Shown here one piece after another: positions 1-5,657 of a stretch of 5,657 nt of DNA. The stretch's first letter is position 1. Each line of letters opens with the position of its first letter. Under the pieces are notes generated by a model. That model did not search any database, was not told where the DNA came from, and saw only the letters and a list, made by a program, of their open reading frames with translations. The DNA is from Methanobacteriota archaeon (GTDB taxonomy: Archaea; Thermoplasmatota; Poseidoniia; Poseidoniales; Poseidoniaceae), in the NCBI GenBank assembly GCA_009936765.1, contig JAACDL010000143.1:1-5657 (forward strand), written 5' to 3'. The translations under genes were made by a program, and so were the position numbers.

Positions 1-645
1 ACTCAGAATACTAGAGGGTCATACCCGATAGAGTTCATTGAAAACAGAACTCTTGACAGTAAAGGCGGTCACCCACAAAATGTCATATTCTTGACATGTG
101 ATGCGTTTGGAGTACTTCCTCCTATCAGCCGCCTCACTCCATCCCAAGCAGCATACCACTTCATTTCGGGATACACCGCAAAGGTTGCAGGGACCGAAAT
201 GGGAGTTACTGAACCGCAAGCAACCTTCTCTGCCTGCTTTGGTGAACCGTTCATGCCAATGCACCCTGGTGTTTACGCCGATCTGCTATCTGCTAAGATG
301 GCCGAACATGGTTCAACTGCATGGCTAATCAACACTGGTTGGTCTGGTGGAGCTTATGGTAAGGGGAGTAGGATGAAAATCAAGTACACTCGCGCCATGC
401 TAAATGCTGCTTTAGACGGCGATTTGGATAATGTTGAATATGTTGTTGATGATAGGTTCGGCTTCGAAATACCAACAACTTGCCCAGGGGTGCCATCTGA
501 AATTCTAATTCCAAAGAAAACCTGGGCAGATGGTGAAGAATATGATGCAACTGCTGACAAATTAGCAACTATGTTTAATCAAAACTTCAAGCGATATTCT
601 AACGGAGTCTCTGATGCTGTCAACGCTTCTTCACCGAGAATCTAG
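1..645 (+). CDS. pckA: Phosphoenolpyruvate carboxykinase (ATP), C-terminal part, 5' end outside window
   Basis: This is the C-terminal 214 residues of ATP-type PEP carboxykinase, a cytosolic enzyme that interconverts oxaloacetate plus ATP and PEP plus CO2 plus ADP, the entry step of gluconeogenesis. Frame 1 is open from the first base to TAG at 643-645, so the start lies upstream of the window. Family landmarks visible, by residue in this fragment, are NTRGSYP (3-9), whose Arg matches the substrate-binding Arg333 of the E. coli enzyme; FLTCDAFGVLPPISRLT (30-46); FSACFG (76-81); NTGWSGG (111-117); and KIKYTRA (126-132), whose Arg131 corresponds to the nucleotide-contacting Arg449. E. coli PckA is 540 residues, so about 60% of the protein, including the P-loop, is missing here. 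The match is to the ATP family rather than the GTP-dependent PEPCK also known in archaea. No frameshift is seen. The correspondence to E. coli numbering is from memory. Confidence 0.96.
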   Translation, partial: TQNTRGSYPIEFIENRTLDSKGGHPQNVIFLTCDAFGVLPPISRLTPSQAAYHFISGYTAKVAGTEMGVTEPQATFSACFGEPFMPMHPGVYADLLSAKMAEHGSTAWLINTGWSGGAYGKGSRMKIKYTRAMLNAALDGDLDNVEYVVDDRFGFEIPTTCPGVPSEILIPKKTWADGEEYDATADKLATMFNQNFKRYSNGVSDAVNASSPRI

Positions 646-648
646 GCA

Positions 649-699
649 AAAGTACGGTGAAAACTAACTTTTTACCAACTTACCGGGAATCCGTACTTT
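649..699. terminator. Overlapping stem-loops and T-tract after pckA (possible terminator or leader structure)
   Basis: The gap between pckA and the surface-protein gene holds a perfect 9-bp inverted repeat: AAAGTACGG at 649-657 and CCGTACTTT at 691-699, with a 33-base loop. A second hairpin pairs GGTGAAAA (656-663) with TTTTTACC (669-676) around a 5-base loop, with one G-U pair. The two stems share G656-G657, so they cannot both be complete. The TTTTT at 669-673, about 24 bases after the pckA stop, suits archaeal termination, which relies on T-rich non-template DNA. The element could instead act as a leader for the downstream gene or as a protein-binding site. The pairing is seen directly; the role is inferred. 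Confidence 0.4.
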
Positions 700-729
700 G
701 ATAGCGGACTAGTGTTTGGTACAATTGTT

Positions 730-733
730 GAGG
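730..733 (+). promoter_or_regulatory. Possible short-spaced Shine-Dalgarno (GAGG) for the surface-protein gene
   Basis: GAGG lies three bases before ATG 737. This spacing is shorter than usual, so it is weak support for translation initiation. It favours ATG 737 over TTG 716, which has no purine-rich element immediately before it. Confidence 0.3.
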
Positions 734-736
734 ACT

Positions 737-3700
737 ATGCGAAATCGCTCTATTCTTCTTGTCAGCCTGATGCTTTTGATGTCCGTTTCACCTTTGGCAT
801 CAGCAGATTTTGATAAAGAAATTACCACTGAAAGAGAAATTATTAACTCTGCATTTGAGGATTTGCCGATCAAGGCTGTTGACGAAACTGGTCCACGGAT
901 AATAAACGGTGCAAGTGGACGCGCCCCTTGTAGTGCGGTTCAAACAGATGCGGGAACTGCCGGTGACACAGGAAATACCAGCACGACTGCAAAAAGTCTG
1001 GGCACTGACCCGACCAATGGCCCAACTGGAGTTACTGGTTGCGTAGATGCCAGCGACAAAGAGGATTGGTATGGAGTTACCACTACCGCTGGAAAGGAAG
1101 TGGATGTAGAACTTGTAGTTCCATCCGGGGCAGATTTCGACTTGTATTTGGTTGATGCAACCGGAACAACATTCTACGATTATTCCGAATACAACGACCC
1201 CCTTGAATCCGTAACATCTGGAGGTACTGCCTTAGAAGGAAATGCAACTACTTTTTACATCTTCATTAATGCATACAGTGGCGATGGAACTTACACTCTA
1301 AGAGTATGGACAAATAATACTACACCTAAACCAGATTTGACCATCACCTCGATTAGCCACCCAGCTAAAGCTGAGGCAGGAGATACAGTAAATGTAACTT
1401 ATAGTGTTTCAAATTTAGCTAACAACACCAATGCAAGCAGTGGTGCTTTCGATGTTCTATTCATCCTTTCAACAGATGATACATACGGTTTTGGAGATCA
1501 AATTCTAGACGAAGTTGAAGTTGAAAGCGACCTAGCAGCAGGCTCTAGCAGAACTACGACAACTTCTATTGTCCTACCTGCAAATTTGACAAATGACAGT
1601 TATCATTGGATTGTCTGGCCAGACGGATACAATAACATCACAGAATCTGATGATTTGAACAACAATATGGCTTCGACAAATAAGATGACTGTCGGACTTG
1701 ATTGTATTGACTTGGGAGGAGGCTCCCAAGACGATGGAGGCCTAGGTGCAGATGCTGCAGGAGATACGGCAAATGCAACTAACATGGGCAACAATGTAAC
1801 TGCAACATACAATGGCTGTATGGATGGAGGGGATGGAGACGACATCTACGCATTCGATGTGCCAGCAGGTTATTTTATCGAACTTTCATTAGATGTTGAA
1901 GATCAAACTTCAGACCTTGATGTGTATATTCATTATTCTAATGGATCCCAGGTTGATCGTGGATTTTCTTCATCTTATCCTGAAACCGCATCTGCAAAAT
2001 TGACAGACTATGAAGGAGTTGGCGGAACATACTACATCAACGTCACACATTATTCCGGATTATCAAATTACACACTCGATGTGTGGACAAACCAAAGTAT
2101 TCCGGCACCGGATTACACTATTGATACAATCACTAGTCCAGGAAGTGGACAATTAGGAGATTCCTTTGATGTTACAGCTGTTCTAGAAAACGAAGGAACC
2201 GTAGACGGTGTTGCAAATGTAGAGATGATTGCTATCCTTTCTGTGAATACTGGTGTCGATTGGTATGATCACGAAATAGGCTCGACTACCACAAGTGGTA
2301 TCCCGCTGGATACGAATACCAGTGTTACCATTCCTGCAACAATACCTACTGATTTAGTACCTGGGGATTACTATCTTTACGTCGTTGTCGACCAAGATGA
2401 TTTAATTCTCGAAAGGGATGAAGGCAATAACCAACAGTCCCGAACCGGACAATTCTCTGTAGGTAGTGCTGAAACATCTTGTGTAAGTCAAAACGATGCA
2501 TCTCTAGGCGGAGATGCTGGAAACAACTCCGGTACAGCATTCGATTTAGGCAACTTCGCTGAAGCAGAATACAGAGGATGTATTGACTCCAACGATGCTG
2601 GAGATCACTATACCATTACTTTGAGCAATGGCCAAGACCTGAATGTCACATTGGTCGATCCTCCTGCAGGAGCTGTGAACTTGGCAATAGTAGATGCTAA
2701 TGGAGCACAGGTTGATTCTGACCAAAGTTGGTTTTCTGACAGCGAAGTTTCTACATTCGAAACTAACTTTTCAGGCGTTGCTGGAACCTACACAATCATG
2801 GTTAACCGTTCAACATCGTGGATTGAGAGTGGAGGAGCAGGGACATACAGATTACTAATTGGTGAACCTGGAGACTATGTTGCACCATTCACTTGCGCTG
2901 GGTATTCTGATGCTGGAACCGGCACTGATGCTGGAAGCGACTTGTCAAACCCTATGGTTTTGGGTACAAACCCATCGACATCTGGCCAAGGCTGCCTAAG
3001 TGGACAAGATTCATCTGACTCTTACCAGTTTTCACTTGAAAGCAAGAGTAACATCGAAGTGATGTTCATGGCCGACACAGGTAGTCCGTTCACTGCAAAC
3101 CTATACGATGAAACAGGAAGCATGGTTACAGGCTGGAATGGCAGTTCTTGGACTTCAATGGGAGACATGACACACGAAGGAATGGATGGAACCTTCACAC
3201 TAGTTGTCGACTCAGCGGGAGGAGAGGGCTACTACAATATTTCACTAAACCCGCTACCTGAAGCTCCTGCAGATCTTGTGGTTTCAAACCTAACTTGCGG
3301 TGATGAAATGATTAGCGGTGAAGAGATATTCTACTCGTTTGAAATTCATAACATTCGAGGGTCTGCGGTTGGAGACTTCTCTTGGAGTGTTGAACTGCAT
3401 GACTCCAATGGCATGATGGTTGAGGAAATAGATGCTGCAACCATGAGCACGTACGCTACATACGGACAAATAGTCCTAGAAAGAGCGTCTTCTACATTCA
3501 TTGACCCTGCTGCTGCTACTGGCGTATATTCATGCATGGTTATGGTTAACATGAACGGTGAAATCATTGAACTCGATATTTCAAACAATGAAGCTTGGGG
3601 AGAGAATTTCACGATCCAAAACGAAGAAGAATTGTGGGCTAATGATATCGACAGAGACGGATACAACACTACAGACTCTGGTGATGGCATCATAGATGAT

Positions 3701-4492
3701 TGCCCAGATAAGTATGGCGAAAGCTATGGTGACAGGTACGGTTGTGCCGACTTAGACGGAGATGGATGGTCGAATCTGAACGACTTTGCAGCACTTGATG
3801 AAAGCCAGTGGATCGACGAAGACGAAGACGGATTTGGCGACAACAGTAGTGGATATCTTGGAGACCAATGTCCTGGAGTTTACGGTGTTGAAAAGGGAGA
3901 GGGTGGAGATGGATGTCCACCACCGTTTGTAGACACTGATGGTGACCAGATTCAAGATTCTGATGATCTTTGTGATTCTCCACTAGGAGTAATCGTTGAT
4001 GAAACCGGATGTGAAGTTGACACTGATGGCGATGGATTGGCTGATTCACTAGACAATTGTCCCGATTCTGCAGTCAACGCGACTGTAGACTCTGAAGGCT
4101 GTGTAGTGATTGACAACGGCAATGACGGAACTGATGGCGAAGACGGTAACGATGGAAACGGTGAAGTTGACAATGACGACGGAAAGGATACTGAAGACTC
4201 CGCAGAGAGTGGAACTGATGTTGCTATGATTGGCGGAATTGGTGGTGGCGTTTTCATCATCATTCTTCTTTCGCTACTAATCATGCGAAAGGGTCGTTCC
4301 GATGACCAGATGGTGGATGATTCCTTCGCACATGCTGCATTCGACCAGCCAGTGGTTGGAGCGGTTGCTGCCGACCCAAGTATCACTCCTGAACAGTTGC
4401 AATATGAGCAGCAATTACATGCTGCTGGATACAACGCTGAGCAAGCAAGAGCATATGCAGACCAGCATTTCCGCCCTTGGTTAAATCAGTGA
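737..4492 (+). CDS. Large modular surface protein: signal peptide, PPC/CARDB-like domains, TSP type-3 repeats, C-terminal anchor
   Basis: This is a predicted secreted, membrane-anchored protein of 1,251 residues. ATG 737 is chosen because it gives a clean signal peptide (residues 1-23, basic start, hydrophobic core, ASA/DF cleavage site). TTG 716 would add only seven residues before it. Domain order by pattern: PPC-like 1 (about 63-196), CARDB-like 1 (198-320), PPC-like 2 (321-453), CARDB-like 2 (456-575), PPC-like 3 (580-715), PPC-like 4 (718-840), CARDB-like 3 (844-960), Ca-binding thrombospondin type-3 repeats (970-1123), acidic Asn/Asp/Gly linker (1124-1161), one membrane helix (1162-1183), RKGR stop-transfer, and a cytoplasmic tail of about 64 residues. 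CARDB-like units end in the typical acidic-NN motif: ITESDDLNNN, ILERDEGNN, IIELDISNN. Each PPC-like unit has one Cys pair: 65/102, 323/361, 582/615, 720/753. Many N-X-S/T sites could be glycosylated. No protease or other catalytic motif is seen. Adhesion, substrate binding or envelope structure is inferred; the ligand is unknown. Confidence 0.93.
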   Translation: MRNRSILLVSLMLLMSVSPLASADFDKEITTEREIINSAFEDLPIKAVDETGPRIINGASGRAPCSAVQTDAGTAGDTGNTSTTAKSLGTDPTNGPTGVTGCVDASDKEDWYGVTTTAGKEVDVELVVPSGADFDLYLVDATGTTFYDYSEYNDPLESVTSGGTALEGNATTFYIFINAYSGDGTYTLRVWTNNTTPKPDLTITSISHPAKAEAGDTVNVTYSVSNLANNTNASSGAFDVLFILSTDDTYGFGDQILDEVEVESDLAAGSSRTTTTSIVLPANLTNDSYHWIVWPDGYNNITESDDLNNNMASTNKMTVGLDCIDLGGGSQDDGGLGADAAGDTANATNMGNNVTATYNGCMDGGDGDDIYAFDVPAGYFIELSLDVEDQTSDLDVYIHYSNGSQVDRGFSSSYPETASAKLTDYEGVGGTYYINVTHYSGLSNYTLDVWTNQSIPAPDYTIDTITSPGSGQLGDSFDVTAVLENEGTVDGVANVEMIAILSVNTGVDWYDHEIGSTTTSGIPLDTNTSVTIPATIPTDLVPGDYYLYVVVDQDDLILERDEGNNQQSRTGQFSVGSAETSCVSQNDASLGGDAGNNSGTAFDLGNFAEAEYRGCIDSNDAGDHYTITLSNGQDLNVTLVDPPAGAVNLAIVDANGAQVDSDQSWFSDSEVSTFETNFSGVAGTYTIMVNRSTSWIESGGAGTYRLLIGEPGDYVAPFTCAGYSDAGTGTDAGSDLSNPMVLGTNPSTSGQGCLSGQDSSDSYQFSLESKSNIEVMFMADTGSPFTANLYDETGSMVTGWNGSSWTSMGDMTHEGMDGTFTLVVDSAGGEGYYNISLNPLPEAPADLVVSNLTCGDEMISGEEIFYSFEIHNIRGSAVGDFSWSVELHDSNGMMVEEIDAATMSTYATYGQIVLERASSTFIDPAAATGVYSCMVMVNMNGEIIELDISNNEAWGENFTIQNEEELWANDIDRDGYNTTDSGDGIIDDCPDKYGESYGDRYGCADLDGDGWSNLNDFAALDESQWIDEDEDGFGDNSSGYLGDQCPGVYGVEKGEGGDGCPPPFVDTDGDQIQDSDDLCDSPLGVIVDETGCEVDTDGDGLADSLDNCPDSAVNATVDSEGCVVIDNGNDGTDGEDGNDGNGEVDNDDGKDTEDSAESGTDVAMIGGIGGGVFIIILLSLLIMRKGRSDDQMVDDSFAHAAFDQPVVGAVAADPSITPEQLQYEQQLHAAGYNAEQARAYADQHFRPWLNQ
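3644..4105 (+). repeat. Thrombospondin type-3-like calcium-binding repeat region within the surface protein
   Basis: Residues 970-1123 of the surface protein are a run of Asp-rich calcium-loop motifs: DIDRDGYN, DLDGDGWSNLND, DEDEDGFGDN, DTDGDQIQDSDD and DTDGDGLADSLDNCPD. Cysteines occur in consecutive pairs (989/1003, 1045/1060, 1079/1092, 1108/1122), as in TSP3 repeats whose disulphides and calcium ions stiffen the chain. In the family this acts as a calcium-dependent rod or spacer, here placed just before the membrane anchor. The motifs are seen directly; calcium binding is inferred from the family. Confidence 0.85.
4220..4285 (+). other. Single transmembrane helix anchoring the surface protein
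   Basis: Residues 1162-1183 form a Gly-rich then Ile/Leu-rich hydrophobic stretch, followed by RKGR as a stop-transfer signal. With the N-terminal signal peptide this predicts a type I topology: residues 24-1161 outside and about 64 residues inside. Confidence 0.88.
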
Positions 4493-4537
4493 TTCTGGAT
4501 AGTAAGGGTCATCTACGGCCTACGCCTAGACCTGTTT

Positions 4538-5020
4538 ATGACCGACGTCATGATGCAAACTAGTGCCGGAGATATCAGAATTAGATTATTCACTGAAGAA
4601 GCCCCTGAAACTACAGCTAATTTCCTGAAATTGGTTGACAGTGGTTTTTACAATGGATTACACTTTCACCGTGTAATTGAACAATTCATGATCCAAGGCG
4701 GATGCCCTCACTCAAAAGACCCAACGAGTCGCATGGCTGGAACCGGCAGCCCTGGTTGGAAGATTCCTTGTGAAGTTAGTGCATTGAATATGCTTCATGA
4801 CCGCCCTGGAATTCTATCCATGGCAAATGCAGGCAGAAACACCGGAGGATCGCAATTCTTCCTAACTACAGTTGCAACTCCTTGGTTGAATGGTAATCAC
4901 GCCGTATTCGGCGAAGTTGTCGAAGGCATGGATATTGTCAAGACTATTGAGAACTGCAGGAAACTGCCAGGTGATAAGCCTGCACAGCCACAACAAATCA
5001 TGTTCGTTGTTAGAGCTTGA
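4538..5020 (+). CDS. ppiB: Cyclophilin-type peptidyl-prolyl cis-trans isomerase
   Basis: A 160-residue single-domain cyclophilin that catalyses cis-trans isomerisation of Xaa-Pro bonds during protein folding. It has no signal peptide, so it is predicted to be cytosolic. The active site matches human cyclophilin A: FHRVI with Arg45 (Arg55 in CypA), F50-M51-Q53 (F60, M61, Q63), A96-N97-A98 (A101-N102-A103), Q106 and F108 (Q111, F113), W116-L117 (W121, L122) and H121 (H126). Length is normal for a compact prokaryotic cyclophilin. ATG 4538 is chosen because it is the first in-frame start after the previous gene; ATG 4550 or 4553 would remove four or five residues before the first strand and cannot be excluded. 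No clear Shine-Dalgarno is seen. It starts 45 bases after the surface-protein stop and may share its transcript, though its own promoter in that gap is possible. The symbol is by family only. Confidence 0.95.
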   Translation: MTDVMMQTSAGDIRIRLFTEEAPETTANFLKLVDSGFYNGLHFHRVIEQFMIQGGCPHSKDPTSRMAGTGSPGWKIPCEVSALNMLHDRPGILSMANAGRNTGGSQFFLTTVATPWLNGNHAVFGEVVEGMDIVKTIENCRKLPGDKPAQPQQIMFVVRA

Positions 5021-5074
5021 TTCAGCGGATCTGTTTATCCTCTAACCTTGTGACGGGAAAAAGTAATTCACCAT

Positions 5075-5245
5075 ATGGTCATACGAATGCCTATGGGGAT
5101 CTTAGATAAACTAGCGAAACTGGGTAAACTTGAGGGTTTGGCAGATAGATGGGCTGCTTTAGAACCGTGGGAGAAATTTTTATTGATTGTTTCTTTATCC
5201 ATGAGCATTATTGGATTACTTTTTTTCCTCTTGGAATTATCTTGA
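5075..5245 (+). CDS. Small single-span membrane protein, 56 residues, unknown function
   Basis: An open frame from ATG 5075 to TGA 5243-5245 encodes 56 residues. Residues about 8-30 form a charged, amphipathic helix (ILDKLAKLGKLEGLADRW), followed by EPWEKF and a strongly hydrophobic segment at about residues 35-53 that fits one membrane helix, ending LELS. An in-frame TGA at 5051 bounds it upstream. ATG 5087 and ATG 5093 are alternative starts that keep the helix and membrane segment. It lies 54 bases after the cyclophilin stop on the same strand. No strong Shine-Dalgarno is visible; TTTAT at 5034-5038 is a weak TATA-like candidate. I do not recognise a family. The membrane-protein pattern argues for a real gene, but at this length chance is not excluded. 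An overlapping reverse-strand frame looks non-coding. Confidence 0.6.
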   Translation: MVIRMPMGILDKLAKLGKLEGLADRWAALEPWEKFLLIVSLSMSIIGLLFFLLELS

Positions 5246-5248
5246 ACT

Positions 5249-5293
5249 AAAGGGTACCCATGCAAACGGGGGCGTTTGGAAGGGCCCCCCTTT
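5249..5293. terminator. GC-rich nested stem-loop between convergent genes (possible bidirectional terminator)
   Basis: The 52-base gap between the small membrane-protein ORF and the reverse-strand gene contains a self-complementary GC-rich block. AAAGGG (5249-5254) pairs with CCCTTT (5288-5293) and encloses a perfect 6-bp hairpin, CAAACG (5263-5268) with CGTTTG (5273-5278), capped by GGGG. GGGTACCC (5252-5259) is itself a palindrome, and AAGGG (5280-5284) can pair locally with CCCTT (5288-5292). Both strands show the same outer AAAGGG/CCCTTT ends, as expected for an element serving two converging transcripts. There is no long T-tract on either side, so termination is inferred from position and structure. 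Confidence 0.45.
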
Positions 5294-5297
5294 GAAA

Positions 5298-5561
5298 TCA
5301 ATTGAGAAATATTAGTTTGAAGGGTTGCGGGCCTTCGTACATCTCTGGCCTATTCCCACAATAATTACAGTTGGAATCACCACATTTGTCCTTTAGCCAA
5401 GCTAAGCAGTTTGAACAATAACTTGCATCATATGAAATATCGAATACTGGAGAATTATCATTGCCACATTGACATTTTTGCCACCATGAATTATCGTTGG
5501 AGATTCGTGCCCACTCAGCTTTGATTTCTGCGAGGTACTCTTGAGAGAATTTGTCCATCAT
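5298..5561 (-). CDS. Small seven-cysteine putative zinc-binding protein
   Basis: An 87-residue protein, read from 5561 down to TGA at 5300-5298. The first 28 residues look helical and Trp-rich (KAEWARI, NSWW). The rest carries seven cysteines: CQC at 30-32, CSNC at 49-52, C60, C65 and C68 (GDSNCNYCG). C30/C32/C49/C52 could make one four-Cys zinc site. C60/C65/C68 give only three ligands, so a second site would need an Asp or other residue, or a partner. There is no signal peptide or membrane segment, so it is probably cytosolic. The two ATGs at the start (5561 and 5558) are equivalent choices. A TATA box at 5590-5581 sits about 24 bases upstream, suggesting a leaderless transcript. I do not recognise a named family. 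Nucleic-acid or protein binding is common for zinc ribbons but is not shown here. Confidence 0.78.
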   Translation of the reverse strand: MMDKFSQEYLAEIKAEWARISNDNSWWQKCQCGNDNSPVFDISYDASYCSNCLAWLKDKCGDSNCNYCGNRPEMYEGPQPFKLIFLN

Positions 5562-5580
5562 CAGACCTATACTCTTTATT

Positions 5581-5590
5581 GGTTTAAATA
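5581..5590 (-). promoter_or_regulatory. Archaeal-type TATA box for the seven-cysteine gene
   Basis: On the reverse strand the sequence reads TATTTAAACC from 5590 to 5581. Its centre is about 24-25 bases from ATG 5561, the spacing expected between an archaeal TATA box and the transcription start. The transcript would therefore begin at or next to the ATG and be leaderless, in keeping with the lack of a Shine-Dalgarno motif before it. Confidence 0.5.
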
Positions 5591-5600
5591 CGCTTCATAT

Positions 5601-5657
5601 TCATCGAAGATTGTTCTTCTGATTTATTCGATTTATTGCCCTTTGAACTGCTTCTGA
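5601..5657 (-). CDS. Possible C-terminal end of another reverse-strand gene (edge fragment)
   Basis: Reading in from the right edge on the reverse strand, one frame is open for 18 codons to TGA at 5603-5601 and encodes a helix-like tail (EAVQRAINRINQKNNLR). A second reverse frame is open for 23 codons to TAA at 5586-5584, giving a Ser/Lys-rich tail. Either could be the end of a gene starting beyond the window; the first looks more protein-like. The fragment is too short to assign function, and it may be plain intergenic sequence. Confidence 0.25.
   Translation of the reverse strand, partial: SEAVQRAINRINQKNNLR

Noticed and set aside
91..93. TTG 91 as the start of the first gene
   Set aside because: The frame is open and homologous to PckA from base 1 (NTRGSYP motif), so this codon is an internal Leu in a gene cut by the window edge.
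716..736. TTG 716 as an upstream start of the surface protein
   Set aside because: It would put seven extra residues before a complete signal peptide; ATG 737 gives the expected basic start and has GAGG just before it.
3346..4049. Overlapping reverse-strand open frames of 67-119 residues
   Set aside because: They mirror the clearly coding forward strand and have low-complexity or unstructured translations.
3952..4434. 160-residue reverse-strand open frame over the surface-protein C-terminus
   Set aside because: Its Ser/Pro-rich product is the antisense shadow of the Asp/Gly-rich repeats and shows no domain or start signal.
4493..4537. Imperfect tandem repeat CTACGGC/CTACGCC (4513-4526) before the cyclophilin gene
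   Set aside because: There are only two short copies and no stable stem; it cannot be told from chance.
5027..5040. GGAT/ATCC hairpin just after the cyclophilin stop
   Set aside because: A 4-bp stem with no following T-tract is too weak to call a terminator.
5068..5301. 77-residue reverse-strand open frame opposite the small membrane protein
   Set aside because: It has no recognisable motif, runs through the GC-rich hairpin and opposes a forward frame with a convincing helix plus membrane segment.
1..5657. CRISPR array, tRNA, rRNA, insertion sequence or defence system
   Set aside because: No regularly spaced repeats, tRNA-like folds, transposase or nuclease motifs were seen on either strand.

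Overview
The window most resembles a moderately AT-rich marine planktonic euryarchaeon, probably Candidatus Poseidoniales (Marine Group II). This is inferred from the 1,251-residue surface protein: a signal peptide, PPC-like and CARDB-like beta-sandwiches introduced by Asp/Ala/Gly-rich segments, thrombospondin type-3 repeats, one C-terminal membrane helix and a short helical cytoplasmic tail. Weak Shine-Dalgarno signals and one TATA box about 25 bases upstream of a start codon also fit an archaeon. No rRNA or other marker gene is present, so the lineage is not proven.

Layout. Positions 1-645 (+) hold the C-terminal 214 residues of an ATP-type phosphoenolpyruvate carboxykinase (pckA), cut by the window edge. 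Positions 646-736 are a gap with two mutually exclusive stem-loops and a T-tract. Positions 737-4492 (+) encode the large surface protein. After 45 bases, 4538-5020 (+) encode a cytosolic cyclophilin peptidyl-prolyl isomerase with all its usual active-site residues. Positions 5075-5245 (+) hold a 56-residue ORF for a single-span membrane protein. Positions 5246-5297 form a compact GC-rich structured element between convergent genes. Positions 5298-5561 (-) encode an 87-residue, seven-cysteine putative zinc-binding protein with its own TATA box at 5581-5590. The right edge (5601-5657, -) may hold the end of one more reverse-strand gene.

How the genes relate. pckA (gluconeogenesis and anaplerosis) and the cyclophilin (protein folding) look like housekeeping genes. 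The surface protein is the accessory-looking element: about 1,160 extracellular residues on one membrane helix, suited to adhesion, binding or cell-envelope structure. The surface protein, cyclophilin and small membrane protein share a strand with short gaps and could be partly co-transcribed, but nothing in the sequence shows a shared pathway. I see no CRISPR array, tRNA, insertion sequence or defence system. The least described items are the surface-protein architecture with its cytoplasmic tail, the two small proteins and the two structured intergenic elements.
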